From positions 1 to 64,000 of the forward strand of contig NZ_JBDNRK010000005.1 in NCBI RefSeq assembly GCF_047718555.1: a stretch of 64,000 bases of DNA. Reading direction: 5' to 3'. This DNA comes from Clostridium_I sp047718555 (GTDB lineage: Bacteria > Bacillota > Clostridia > Clostridiales > Clostridiaceae). The notes beneath the pieces were generated by a model, which was given only the letters and a program-made list of their open reading frames with translations, was not told the origin of the DNA and searched no databases. Shown in pieces: positions 1 to 8,371 of the stretch. How positions within the stretch are numbered: position 1 is the stretch's first letter; every line of letters starts with the position of its first letter. Both the position numbers and the translations under genes were made by a program.

Positions 1-73
1 TATTATTAAAGGATAATAATTAACCTTTCTGATTTTTAATTTATATAAAATAAATTATTTGGAGGGCATATAT

Positions 74-688
74 ATGACAGATTTAAAAGAAATATATGAA
101 AACAGAAGATCAGTTAATTTTTTTGATAAGGATAAAAAATTAGATAATAATACTTTAGAAAATATTATAAATTTGGCTGTACTGGCTCCATCGGCTTTCA
201 ATCTTCAGCCTTGGAAAATTATTGCTGTAAAATCAGAAGAGGCTAAAAAAAGACTTTACCCTTTAGCTTTTAATCAACCAAAAATTTTAGAAGCGCCTGT
301 AACTTTAATAATTGCAGGAGATAAAGCCGGCTACTTACCTGATAAAGAAGCTTGGTCTACCTTTGAGGCACAGGCAGGTAAGGAAGGTACTGATGGCGCA
401 AAGCAATTTGCACACCTGCTTTATGCTACTACTGAAGAAAGAAAAATAAAATTTGCTGAAAGCAACGGCGGATTACTAGGGATGTCTATTATGTATGCAG
501 CACAATATTATGGAGTGGATTCTCATCCAATCAATGGTATTGATTTTGATGGTATACAAAAAGAATTTAAATTAGGCGAAGATAAAAATGTAGTTATGTT
601 AATTGCACTAGGCTATTTTGATAAATCTCACCAGCTATATCCAAGACTTAAAAGATACAATTATTCTGAAATAGTAACTGAAATATAA
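74..688 (+). CDS. nitroreductase family protein
   Basis: This is an FMN-dependent NAD(P)H oxidoreductase of the nitroreductase fold, about 204 residues, the usual family length. The N-terminal RRSVNFF motif and the APSAFNLQPW segment are the family's FMN-phosphate and flavin-binding signatures. The start chosen is the ATG at 74, preceded by GGAGGG at a 7-nt gap; an in-frame ATG at 59 has no binding site. It stands alone ahead of uspA. The physiological substrate cannot be read from sequence; cytosolic quinone or nitro-compound reduction is the family expectation. Confidence 0.88.
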   Translation: MTDLKEIYENRRSVNFFDKDKKLDNNTLENIINLAVLAPSAFNLQPWKIIAVKSEEAKKRLYPLAFNQPKILEAPVTLIIAGDKAGYLPDKEAWSTFEAQAGKEGTDGAKQFAHLLYATTEERKIKFAESNGGLLGMSIMYAAQYYGVDSHPINGIDFDGIQKEFKLGEDKNVVMLIALGYFDKSHQLYPRLKRYNYSEIVTEI

Positions 689-885
689 GCATATTATATA
701 ATGAGTAATAAAATTTAGGCTATTTAACAGAGCCTGTGTAATATCAATTGAATCTAATTTTAAAAAGGTTAATTCATTATTACATAGTAATATAATATTT
801 AAAATATTATATTACAAAATATAAAAACTAGCTAAAATTTATTATCAATAAATAATTGGCTAAATAATTAAAAGGATGTGTTATT

Positions 886-1305
886 ATGACCACAAATAAG
901 AAAAAAATTCTAATTCCCCTAGATGGAACTGATAGAAGCATGCATTCACTTGATTATGTAAAACAATTATTTAAAAAAGATGAGATAACTATTACTCTAT
1001 TAAATGTTTTGGAAATAGTCATAATAAATGACATGATGCTATCAGACACTGTAGTAACAAATTCAGAAAATGAAAGTAAGGCTATTCTCGAAAATGCTAA
1101 AGCACAACTTCAAGGCTACACCGTTGAGGCCATTAATACTTTCGGCTATGCTGCTGATGAGATATTAAGAAAAGCCAGAGAAGATAAATTTGATGCCATA
1201 ATCATGACTAAATCTTCAAAAAAAGGCTTGGCTAGAATGATTGGTTCTGTAACCAGAAAAGTTCTACAGGACACTCATACTCTGCTGATAATTGTTCCTG
1301 AATAA
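886..1305 (+). CDS. universal stress protein UspA family
   Basis: A single-domain Usp protein of 139 residues. It opens with the KKILIPLDGTDRS strand-loop typical of the family and ends with a conserved beta strand (LLIIVPE). The segment IIMTKSSKKGLARMIGSVT carries the G-x2-x9-G(S/T)-like loop of ATP-binding Usp proteins (GLARMIGS). An AAGGATG binding site precedes the ATG. It has its own strong terminator directly downstream, so it is probably monocistronic. Confidence 0.9.
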   Translation: MTTNKKKILIPLDGTDRSMHSLDYVKQLFKKDEITITLLNVLEIVIINDMMLSDTVVTNSENESKAILENAKAQLQGYTVEAINTFGYAADEILRKAREDKFDAIIMTKSSKKGLARMIGSVTRKVLQDTHTLLIIVPE

Positions 1306-1316
1306 AAACTAGATCT

Positions 1317-1374
1317 AAAAAACACTATGAAATTCATATAATTTATTTATATTGATTTTCATAGTGTTTTTTAT
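1317..1374 (+). terminator. rho-independent terminator of the uspA-like gene
   Basis: A long inverted repeat, AACACTATGAAA pairing with TTTCATAGTGTT, is followed by a T-rich run immediately after the Usp stop codon. Confidence 0.85.
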
Positions 1375-1514
1375 TTTCAATGTAATCTCCAATAAGCTTT
1401 ACTTAGTGGACATATGTACCGTCACTAAGTTTATATGAATTATCCTGAGATATGCCACAGTTATCTCAAACTTTAAAAAGTAGAGTACACAATGGCTAAT
1501 CATAGAATAAATAT

Positions 1515-1802
1515 TTATGCAAATTTATTAAATACAGGACACTCCTCTTCTGTGTGCAGAGAAACCTTTAATACATCATATAATTTTTCAAGCTGCTTTA
1601 AAATTTGTTCTGTACGTTCATCATTCTTAATAAGCAGATACATTTCACTAGTATTTCCTTCCTCAAGTCTTAAGCATATTATACCTTCAAGGTTAAAGGC
1701 CCTCCTTGAAAAGAGACCTACTATATGAGACATAACTCCTGGATGATTATTCACTATTAACTTAATTACATAATTATCATTTTCCTTCACACTGCTCACC
1801 AC
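1515..1802 (-). CDS. ilvN: acetolactate synthase small (regulatory) subunit
   Basis: A 95-residue ACT-domain protein: VNNHPGVMSHIVGLFSRRAF is the classic ACT ligand-binding segment. It is the short regulatory partner of acetolactate synthase and confers branched-chain amino acid feedback. It overlaps the end of the large-subunit gene by 26 bp on the same strand, so the two are translationally coupled. The start is a GTG, either at 1802 or, with better AGGTGG spacing, at 1790. At 95 residues it is the short form, lacking the second C-terminal domain of E. coli IlvH. Confidence 0.88.
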   Translation of the reverse strand: MVSSVKENDNYVIKLIVNNHPGVMSHIVGLFSRRAFNLEGIICLRLEEGNTSEMYLLIKNDERTEQILKQLEKLYDVLKVSLHTEEECPVFNKFA

Positions 1803-3459
1803 CTATCATTTCCGAAATTCCACCGCCTGGCGGTACCATTGGATATACATTTTTAAAGCTTTCAATAGATATATTTATTAAACAAGGCCCTTCCGAACTA
1901 AAGGCTTCATTAAGTATTTCATTTAAATTATCATTATCCTTATTAATGTTATAACCTTTAACATTAAAACCTTCACTTATCTTTGCAAAATCTGGATTGG
2001 TAATAAACCTTGACGCCATATAGTGCTCATTATAAAATAGCTGTTGCTGCTGTCTTACAAGTCCAAGATGACCATTATTTAATATTATTATTTTTAAATT
2101 TAATTTTAAATCTGCTAAAGTTGCCAGCTCTTGAATATTCATTAAAAATGATCCGTCTCCTGAAAAACAAACTACTTGCTTATCTGGATTTGCAACGGCT
2201 GCACCAATAGCTGTAGGCAACCCAAAGCCCATAGTTCCAAGACCTCCTGAAGTTAAAAAAGTTCTAGGCTTTTTAACAGGATAGGCCTGAGCCGTCCACA
2301 TCTGATGCTGACCTACATCCGTAGTAATTATAGTATCTTCCTTAACCAATTTACTTACAGTTTTAATTATATTAATAGGATGAAAAGAATCTTCTTCATC
2401 AGGGAAGATCATAGGTTTTTCCCTTTTAACACTTTCAATATAATTTATCCAATCCTTTCGTTCATTTTTCTCAACAAGAGGAATAATTTTATTTAACACA
2501 ATTCCTACATTTTCACAAATTGAAAGATTAGATTTTTTAATTTTATCAATTTCCGCATCATCTATATCTATATGAATTATCCTTGCATCAGGACAAAACT
2601 TATTTACATTTCCTATAGCTCTATCATCAAATCTTACTCCAAAAGCTAAAAGTAGATCTGCCTTATTTAACAATAAATTAGTGTATCTTGCTCCATGCAT
2701 ACCAAGCATACCCATGAATAAAGGATCATCAATAGGAAAATTACCAAATCCCATTAATGTTGAGGTAACAGGTATATTATTTTTCTTTGCAAATTCATAT
2801 AATGCCTTACCTGAATCAGAATTAGTTATTCCTCCTCCTATATAGAGAATAGGTCTTTCAGCTTCATTTATCATTTTTGCAGCTTTACTAACTAAAGAGT
2901 CATCAAGAAAGTTTTCTTCTTCGTAACTGCTTATCTCCGGCCACTTATCAAATTCAAATTCTTCACTCTGTATATTCTTCGGTATATCAACCAGTACTGG
3001 GCCCTGTCGTCCATTTTCTGCTATTTTAAAAGCTTCAGGTATAATTGTAAATAGTTCTTCTACAGAACGTACTAAGAAATTATGCTTTGTTATAGGTATT
3101 GTGAGTCCATAAATATCTACCTCTTGAAAAGAATCTGTTCCAACATAGGAATAGGGAACCTGGCCTGTTATAGCAATAATAGGCACAGAATCCAGTTTTG
3201 CATCAGCAATAGCCGTTAATAAATTTGTAGCACCCGGACCAGAAGTGGCAAAACACACTGCTGCCTTACCTGTAGAACGTGCTATGCCTTGAGCTATAAA
3301 GGCAGCCCCTTGTTCATGTCTAGCCAGAATATGTTTTATATTACTGCTTAGTAGAGAATCATATAATGGAAGATTAGTTCCTCCAGGAATTCCAGCAATA
3401 ATTTTAATCCCGCATCTCTCTAGTAATTTTATAGTAATTTCAGCCCCAGTTAATTTCAT
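1777..3459 (-). CDS. ilvB: acetolactate synthase large (catalytic) subunit
   Basis: A ThDP-dependent enzyme of 560 residues that condenses two pyruvates to acetolactate, or pyruvate with 2-oxobutyrate, the first common step of valine, leucine and isoleucine synthesis. The catalytic glutamate lies in the early HEQGAAFIAQG segment. SGPGATNLLTAIADA is conserved in the family. The C-terminal ThDP/Mg motif begins GDGSF and ends NN (GDGSFLMNIQEL...LNNG). A T-box leader lies directly upstream, consistent with amino-acid-starvation control. The small subunit follows as an overlapping gene. Confidence 0.96.
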   Translation of the reverse strand: MKLTGAEITIKLLERCGIKIIAGIPGGTNLPLYDSLLSSNIKHILARHEQGAAFIAQGIARSTGKAAVCFATSGPGATNLLTAIADAKLDSVPIIAITGQVPYSYVGTDSFQEVDIYGLTIPITKHNFLVRSVEELFTIIPEAFKIAENGRQGPVLVDIPKNIQSEEFEFDKWPEISSYEEENFLDDSLVSKAAKMINEAERPILYIGGGITNSDSGKALYEFAKKNNIPVTSTLMGFGNFPIDDPLFMGMLGMHGARYTNLLLNKADLLLAFGVRFDDRAIGNVNKFCPDARIIHIDIDDAEIDKIKKSNLSICENVGIVLNKIIPLVEKNERKDWINYIESVKREKPMIFPDEEDSFHPINIIKTVSKLVKEDTIITTDVGQHQMWTAQAYPVKKPRTFLTSGGLGTMGFGLPTAIGAAVANPDKQVVCFSGDGSFLMNIQELATLADLKLNLKIIILNNGHLGLVRQQQQLFYNEHYMASRFITNPDFAKISEGFNVKGYNINKDNDNLNEILNEAFSSEGPCLINISIESFKNVYPMVPPGGGISEMIGGEQCEGK

Positions 3460-3599
3460 ATATATACCTCCATGAATTCTAACAATTTCTATTGTAATCT
3501 TTAATTCCCACTAAAAAATTACAATAGATAATTTAAATATCAATTTGCCAAATCTAAGTTTAGAATACACAATAACTTAAATTTTACTTTTTTAAATAC

Positions 3600-3940
3600 A
3601 AAAAAACCCCGTCCAACTAAGGACGAAGTTATAATCTCCGCGGTACCACCTTTTTTCGTACAAAAACTGTACACACTTAAAAAAGTATATATCATACTTT
3701 AACTCCCTTTAACGATGGAATTCCGTCAAACTCTACTCTCTATATAGATTTCTATTTGAAGCTCCAGGGCTACCTTCTACACATCTATCATGGGAAACTC
3801 TCACCTGAGGCATTGTAGTAAATAACTAACAATATGCTAATCTATTTCCTATTGTATATGCCTAATTTCCCTCTCTTTATTTCAAGAATAATATATACTC
3901 TTCCCCTTCAATGCTTTTGATATAATATATTTTATACTGT
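3600..3940 (-). promoter_or_regulatory. T-box leader of ilvB (candidate Val specifier)
   Basis: On the minus strand the leader holds the T-box core GGTGGTACCGCG, which binds the uncharged tRNA acceptor end. This is followed by a terminator hairpin (CGTCC-TTAGTT-GGACG) and a U-run. Further upstream, the 3' side of Stem I reads GAAGGTAGCCCTGGAGC. By analogy with the pattern GAA-N-codon-RCC, the specifier would be GUA (Val) at 3773-3771. Uncharged tRNA should stabilise the antiterminator and allow ilvBN transcription. The T-box identity is clear; the codon assignment is an inference. Confidence 0.9.
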
Positions 3941-3946
3941 TACAAA

Positions 3947-3975
3947 ATTTTATTACTTAATTTGAATATTGTCAA
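3947..3975 (-). promoter_or_regulatory. sigma-A promoter of the T-box/ilvBN transcript
   Basis: A perfect -35 TTGACA (3975-3970) is separated by 17 nt from TAAAAT (3952-3947) on the minus strand, just upstream of the T-box leader. Confidence 0.75.
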
Positions 3976-4019
3976 GTACTTTTTTAGCCATCCGTTTCCT
4001 TTTAATATATCTTTTCCTG

Positions 4020-5375
4020 TTAGATCTCATTCATGGCTATTTTGCCTTCTATCCAATCAATAAATTGCCTTGCGGTTCTAGCTGAACGCCCGTTATACCA
4101 CATTTCCCATTTTATAGCTTCACTATGTAATAATTCCCTATCAATATTAAGATTTCTCTTATCTGCTATACCATCTACAATGCTTAAGTATTCATTTTTA
4201 TTTGGAGATGAAAATACAACATTAATACCAAATCTGTCTGCAAGAGAAAGCTTTTCCTGAACACTATCTCCTGCACGGACTTCCTCATTAGGACCTGATC
4301 TTTCACTGAAGTATTCTTTCACCAAATGTCTCCTATTTGAAGTGGCATATATTATTATATTTGAGGATTTGTGCTCAAGTCCACCATCCAACATTGCCTT
4401 AAGTGCAGTATAACTTCCCTCATCATCTGCAAATACCAAATCATCTATAAATATAATAAATTTTTGAGGCCTATCTTTTAAAACTCTTATTATATCAGGA
4501 AAATCCGTAAGATATGCTTTAGGTACTTCAATCATACGCAATCCTTCTGTATAATATTTATTTAATATTGCTTTAACAGTGGAAGATTTACCTGTTCCAC
4601 GATCTCCATGGAGCAATGCATTGTTAGCAGAAAATCCCTTTAAAAATTGTTCTGTATTTTCTAGTACAACTGAACGTTCCTGCTCATATCCAATAAGATC
4701 AGAAAGAGTAATGGGATCAGGTTTTTTAATTCCTTTACAGTATCCAAGGTCATTTTCACGTTCCCAAACAAAGGCTCTGTACATTGCAAAAATTCCACAA
4801 CCATAATTTCCATGAAATTTTCTAAGTTTTTCTATACATTCACCCCATTGACTGCTGTAGTAAAAGGTTTGTTTTATCTCACTTATATGTTCAGGGCAAT
4901 TTTCTGAAGGGAAATCACCTTCAACTTCCCACTCTGGAAGCTTTTCTATTATGTATTTAAATTCACTTTCATCAAAATATCTTAACAATTGATTTTTTAT
5001 AATATATGGATTTAGTTTAGCTATTAACTGAAGATTTATTAAATCATTTGCTGCTGCCTTTTCAATTAAATTTGCACTTTTGTTCACAATGTTACTCTGT
5101 GCCTTTAATGAAAATGGATTCTCATCAAAAATAATCTTATCAACTACATATGCTTCTAAGGTGTTTGTACCACTTTCAGCTAAGGCAAAGAAAAAATTAT
5201 TGTATAAATTAGTAAAGCAAGACAACTCAACTTTACCTATATTTATGTAATCAAGAAGTAAACGCAAACTACTTATCACGTTATCATTAAGTAAATTTCT
5301 GTAAACAGACATGGAATCCAGTGCCAATTTTGCACTTCTTATTTCAAAACTCACTGCAAAGGTTGCATTTTCCAT
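4020..5375 (-). CDS. AAA ATPase of the DUF815 family
   Basis: A roughly 451-residue cytosolic ATPase. The C-terminal half has a Walker A, HGDRGTGKSS, and a Walker B, FIIFIDDLVF, followed by an ATSNRRHLV sensor-type segment. The N-terminal half has no recognisable domain. DUF815 proteins are common in clostridia and have no assigned function. The start is the ATG at 5375, seven bases after AGGAGG; an upstream in-frame start at 5408 lacks a binding site. The gene stands alone. Confidence 0.8.
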   Translation of the reverse strand: MENATFAVSFEIRSAKLALDSMSVYRNLLNDNVISSLRLLLDYINIGKVELSCFTNLYNNFFFALAESGTNTLEAYVVDKIIFDENPFSLKAQSNIVNKSANLIEKAAANDLINLQLIAKLNPYIIKNQLLRYFDESEFKYIIEKLPEWEVEGDFPSENCPEHISEIKQTFYYSSQWGECIEKLRKFHGNYGCGIFAMYRAFVWERENDLGYCKGIKKPDPITLSDLIGYEQERSVVLENTEQFLKGFSANNALLHGDRGTGKSSTVKAILNKYYTEGLRMIEVPKAYLTDFPDIIRVLKDRPQKFIIFIDDLVFADDEGSYTALKAMLDGGLEHKSSNIIIYATSNRRHLVKEYFSERSGPNEEVRAGDSVQEKLSLADRFGINVVFSSPNKNEYLSIVDGIADKRNLNIDRELLHSEAIKWEMWYNGRSARTARQFIDWIEGKIAMNEI

Positions 5376-5630
5376 AAAAAGTCCTCCTAGTAAAATATAA
5401 TTTCTCACTTTATTATACTAAATTATATCATACTCCATATGTATAAAAAAATCAAATTGCCGCTATAGAATTCACTAGATATTTATATAGTTTTTTAAAA
5501 TATGCTTAAAATTGAGAGTTTAATAGTAAAAAACAATTTTGCAGCATCATAGTTTCACCATGAATTAAAAATCTATTTTTCTACTCTCAATTCTAAGCTA
5601 GAGATCAATTCAAAAATTCTCTATATATTA

Positions 5631-6095
5631 TTATAAACATTGAAAACTTCTTATATCTCTTAGATCAATCCCAAAGTATATCCATCGAAAGCCATTCCAC
5701 CTGAAGCCTGAAGCAGATCTTCTTCCCACAAAAGTAAGCCATGCCCAAAATCCATGTCCTCTTCTAGGCCAAATGTATACAAATCTATGGAGACATGGTC
5801 TTATTGCACCAGGATCTACAGCAAAAGTCTGCGGCCCGCCAGGTCCACCGGCTTGAAATTGCTGTGGCTGTGCTGGCACAGAGGATGGTGGCGGTCCGGG
5901 AGGTGCACTAGGATTAAATTGTCTGGTATCATACTGAGAATAATCCCAAGGATCTGGTTGATTATTTCTATAGGAATAGTAAGTTGGTTCTTCAAAATAC
6001 TGAAAAGAATCATCATCCTCTATGCTGTCAAATTCCTCTCTATTTTCATTGTCAGGTTCTTCTGGTTCCTGATATCTATTATAGGTATAATACAT
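5631..6095 (-). CDS. proline-rich hypothetical protein with conserved aromatic C-terminus
   Basis: A 154-residue protein with three zones: an acidic Tyr/Glu/Asp-rich N-terminus, a Pro/Gln/Gly-rich middle (SAPPGPPPSS and similar) and an aromatic, basic C-terminus (RRGHGFWAWLTFVGRR, then RWNGFRWIYFGIDLRDI). Low-complexity middle plus compact aromatic tail suggests a surface, coat or spore-associated protein, but no function can be assigned. It is divergently arranged with the next gene. Confidence 0.6.
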   Translation of the reverse strand: MYYTYNRYQEPEEPDNENREEFDSIEDDDSFQYFEEPTYYSYRNNQPDPWDYSQYDTRQFNPSAPPGPPPSSVPAQPQQFQAGGPGGPQTFAVDPGAIRPCLHRFVYIWPRRGHGFWAWLTFVGRRSASGFRWNGFRWIYFGIDLRDIRSFQCL

Positions 6096-6225
6096 AATTA
6101 CACTCCTATTTTTTTGATTGCACTATAATATATGCATATTAAATAAAAAATGTAACATAGTTTTAAAAAATTACATAAATTATACTATAATGAAAATTTA
6201 AACTTTAATAGGGAGGCAATATCCT

Positions 6226-6954
6226 ATGAGAATTCGAAGAGCAATTAGATATTTAAAAAGAGCTCCAAAACCGAGGGTTAACAACTTTCATAAGGCTGTA
6301 TCTAATATAGTACTGAATACCGAAAAAACAAGAAAAAATTATATATATTTTGATACCATTTCTGAAAAGAGTACTAATACTTTTTCTAGAAAACATAATA
6401 ATTCTGTTAAAAAAATTACACATAATTTTGATGATATAGATAATGATATAAAATTCTTAAATACTTCAGAAAAAAAAATTAATTTTACTAATGATAAGGA
6501 TTCAACTAAAAATGCCATTGCTGAAAATAAAGTTTCCAGCGTAATTAATTCTAACTTAAACTCGTCCCTATTTGCTTCTAATAATTCAGGTAAAGAAGAA
6601 GCTACTATACACACTGATGATTCTGTCCCCTTTAACCATTTAGTTGGAAAATATGGTTCTAATATTAATCAACTTAACGACACTACCTTTGAAATAAATA
6701 CACCCGGTATTTTCAAAATTACATTTATACTATATACAACTAAATCCTCTCCTCTTGGAGGTGCTGATATAGTTATAAATAATATTCCCCTTGATATCCC
6801 AACTATTTTAATAACTCCAGGGACTCCCCTAATCGGTAATGGAATCTTCAATATACAAGAAAATAATACTACAATTAAAATAATTGTTTCTGGTTTAGAT
6901 TTATCTCTGTGCCCTGGGAAAAATGCAAATATAATTATTGAGCAGCTAAATTAA
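6226..6954 (+). CDS. hypothetical protein with a BclA/C1q-like C-terminal beta domain
   Basis: A 242-residue protein. The first ~120 residues are basic then Asn/Ser/Lys-rich low complexity. The last ~105 resemble the jelly-roll C-terminal domain of exosporium glycoproteins such as BclA: FEINTPGIFKITFILYTT, then a GIFNIQENNTTIKIIVSG strand pair and a closing beta strand. There is no collagen-like Gly-X-Y region. GGGAGG precedes the ATG. Fold resemblance is my inference by eye; a spore or surface role is plausible but unproven. Confidence 0.55.
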   Translation: MRIRRAIRYLKRAPKPRVNNFHKAVSNIVLNTEKTRKNYIYFDTISEKSTNTFSRKHNNSVKKITHNFDDIDNDIKFLNTSEKKINFTNDKDSTKNAIAENKVSSVINSNLNSSLFASNNSGKEEATIHTDDSVPFNHLVGKYGSNINQLNDTTFEINTPGIFKITFILYTTKSSPLGGADIVINNIPLDIPTILITPGTPLIGNGIFNIQENNTTIKIIVSGLDLSLCPGKNANIIIEQLN

Positions 6955-7070
6955 AGATAGAAAAATATACTAATACCATATATAATTAAGGAATCAAAGA
7001 TAGAAAAATAAATATGGATACAGCTAATGAAAAGCTAAATATAACGATTTAGTAAAAAATGTATGATTTA

Positions 7071-7110
7071 AAAACCTCCAATAACTATAATGAGTTATTG
7101 GAGGTTTTTA
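7071..7110 (+). terminator. terminator after the BclA-like gene
   Basis: AAAACCTCCAATAACT pairs perfectly with AGTTATTGGAGGTTTT, followed by Ts. Confidence 0.8.
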
Positions 7111-7174
7111 TTTCCATCATAGCTTTTTTACCATTGGCTATAAAACCTAATACCAGCATCGGTTATTATAAAAC

Positions 7175-7223
7175 AAACACCTCTTTACACTGATATCTTA
7201 TATTGAATGTAAAGAGGTGTTTT
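7175..7223 (-). terminator. terminator of the ABC importer operon
   Basis: On the minus strand, AACACCTCTTTACA pairs with TGTAAAGAGGTGTT directly after the ATPase stop codon, with a trailing U-rich run. Confidence 0.8.
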
Positions 7224-7234
7224 GCAAATCTAAG

Positions 7235-8317
7235 CTATGCCTTAACTACGTGACAAATCGAAGCTGGCAGGCATAACATAATCTCTGAGTTATCAGACAT
7301 TTCCATTTTACTGCATACATCAAGAAATATATTATTTGTACCTTGTATTTCTACTTTATATTGCCATGAAGTTCCCTGAAATGCTCTTTGAGAAATTCTT
7401 CCTTTTAATTTTGTAGCAACTCCATCATAATCCATATCTACAAGTATATCTGTTGGGCGTATCATGACACTAATCTTATTTTTAACATCTTGTACTGGCG
7501 AAGCCAAAATGTTAAATCCCTGGCACTCAATTAGCATATCACTACCTGAATAACTTATAAAATTACCTTCAAGGAAATTAGAAGCGCCCAAAAAAGATGC
7601 AGTAAATGCAGATTGCGGTTTTTGGTATAGCTTGACTGGATCATCCTCTTGTTCTATATGTCCGTTATTCAATAAAATAACATTGTCAGACATACTTAAT
7701 GCTTCAATCTGATCATGCGTAACATATATAGTAGTTATACCTGCATTTTTAACAATCTGTAATAATTCCCATCGCATTTTTTCTCTCATTTTTGCATCAA
7801 GACTTGATAATGGTTCATCCATAAGTAAGAAAAAAGGATTGGGCGCAAGTGCACGTGCGACTGCAATTCTCTGTTTTTGGCCCCCTGAAAGCTGATGAGG
7901 ATAATAGTGCTGGAATCCATTCATTTGGACAACTTCAAGTACTTCACTGACTCTCGATTTTATCTCTGTTCTACTCATCTTTTTTCCTTTTTTAAGTTTT
8001 AACACAAATGCTATATTCTCAAATATTGACATATGAGGCCATAAAGCAAAATCTTGGAACACCATGCCGATGTTACGATACTCAGGTGACATGGTGAAAT
8101 TATTTGATGACCAAACTGATCCATTTACTCTAATTAATCCACTATCAATATTAGTCAAACCTGCAATTGTATTGAGTAGTGTAGTTTTACCACATCCTGA
8201 AGAGCCAAGTAATGTAACAAATTGACCTTTTTCAACTTTCATTGAAATATGATCCAATATAAGTCTTGAACCATATGATTTTGAAATATTATCAATCTCA
8301 ATAAAAATAAAAATCAC
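7235..8317 (-). CDS. ABC transporter ATP-binding protein, FbpC/PotA type
   Basis: An energising ATPase of 360 residues. Walker A is GSSGCGKTT, the Q-loop sits in the VFQDFALWPHM segment, the signature is LSGGQKQR, Walker B is LLMDEPLSSLD, and the H-loop is THDQ. A C-terminal TOBE-like domain (about residues 270-360) is typical of iron, phosphonate and polyamine importers. The start is uncertain: a GTG at 8317 has a very close AAGG. It is the last gene of a three-gene operon with the permease and binding protein. Confidence 0.9.
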   Translation of the reverse strand: MIFIFIEIDNISKSYGSRLILDHISMKVEKGQFVTLLGSSGCGKTTLLNTIAGLTNIDSGLIRVNGSVWSSNNFTMSPEYRNIGMVFQDFALWPHMSIFENIAFVLKLKKGKKMSRTEIKSRVSEVLEVVQMNGFQHYYPHQLSGGQKQRIAVARALAPNPFFLLMDEPLSSLDAKMREKMRWELLQIVKNAGITTIYVTHDQIEALSMSDNVILLNNGHIEQEDDPVKLYQKPQSAFTASFLGASNFLEGNFISYSGSDMLIECQGFNILASPVQDVKNKISVMIRPTDILVDMDYDGVATKLKGRISQRAFQGTSWQYKVEIQGTNNIFLDVCSKMEMSDNSEIMLCLPASICHVVKA

Positions 8318-8371
8318 CTTACTTATAAAATATTTTAAATCATCTACATCAGCCTCAGAATCAACTTAATG

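Noticed and set aside
5510..5600. Inverted repeat AATTGAGAGT...ACTCTCAATT as a terminator
   Set aside because: Arms are about 70 nt apart with no U-run; may be chance or a regulatory site, not supported as a terminator.
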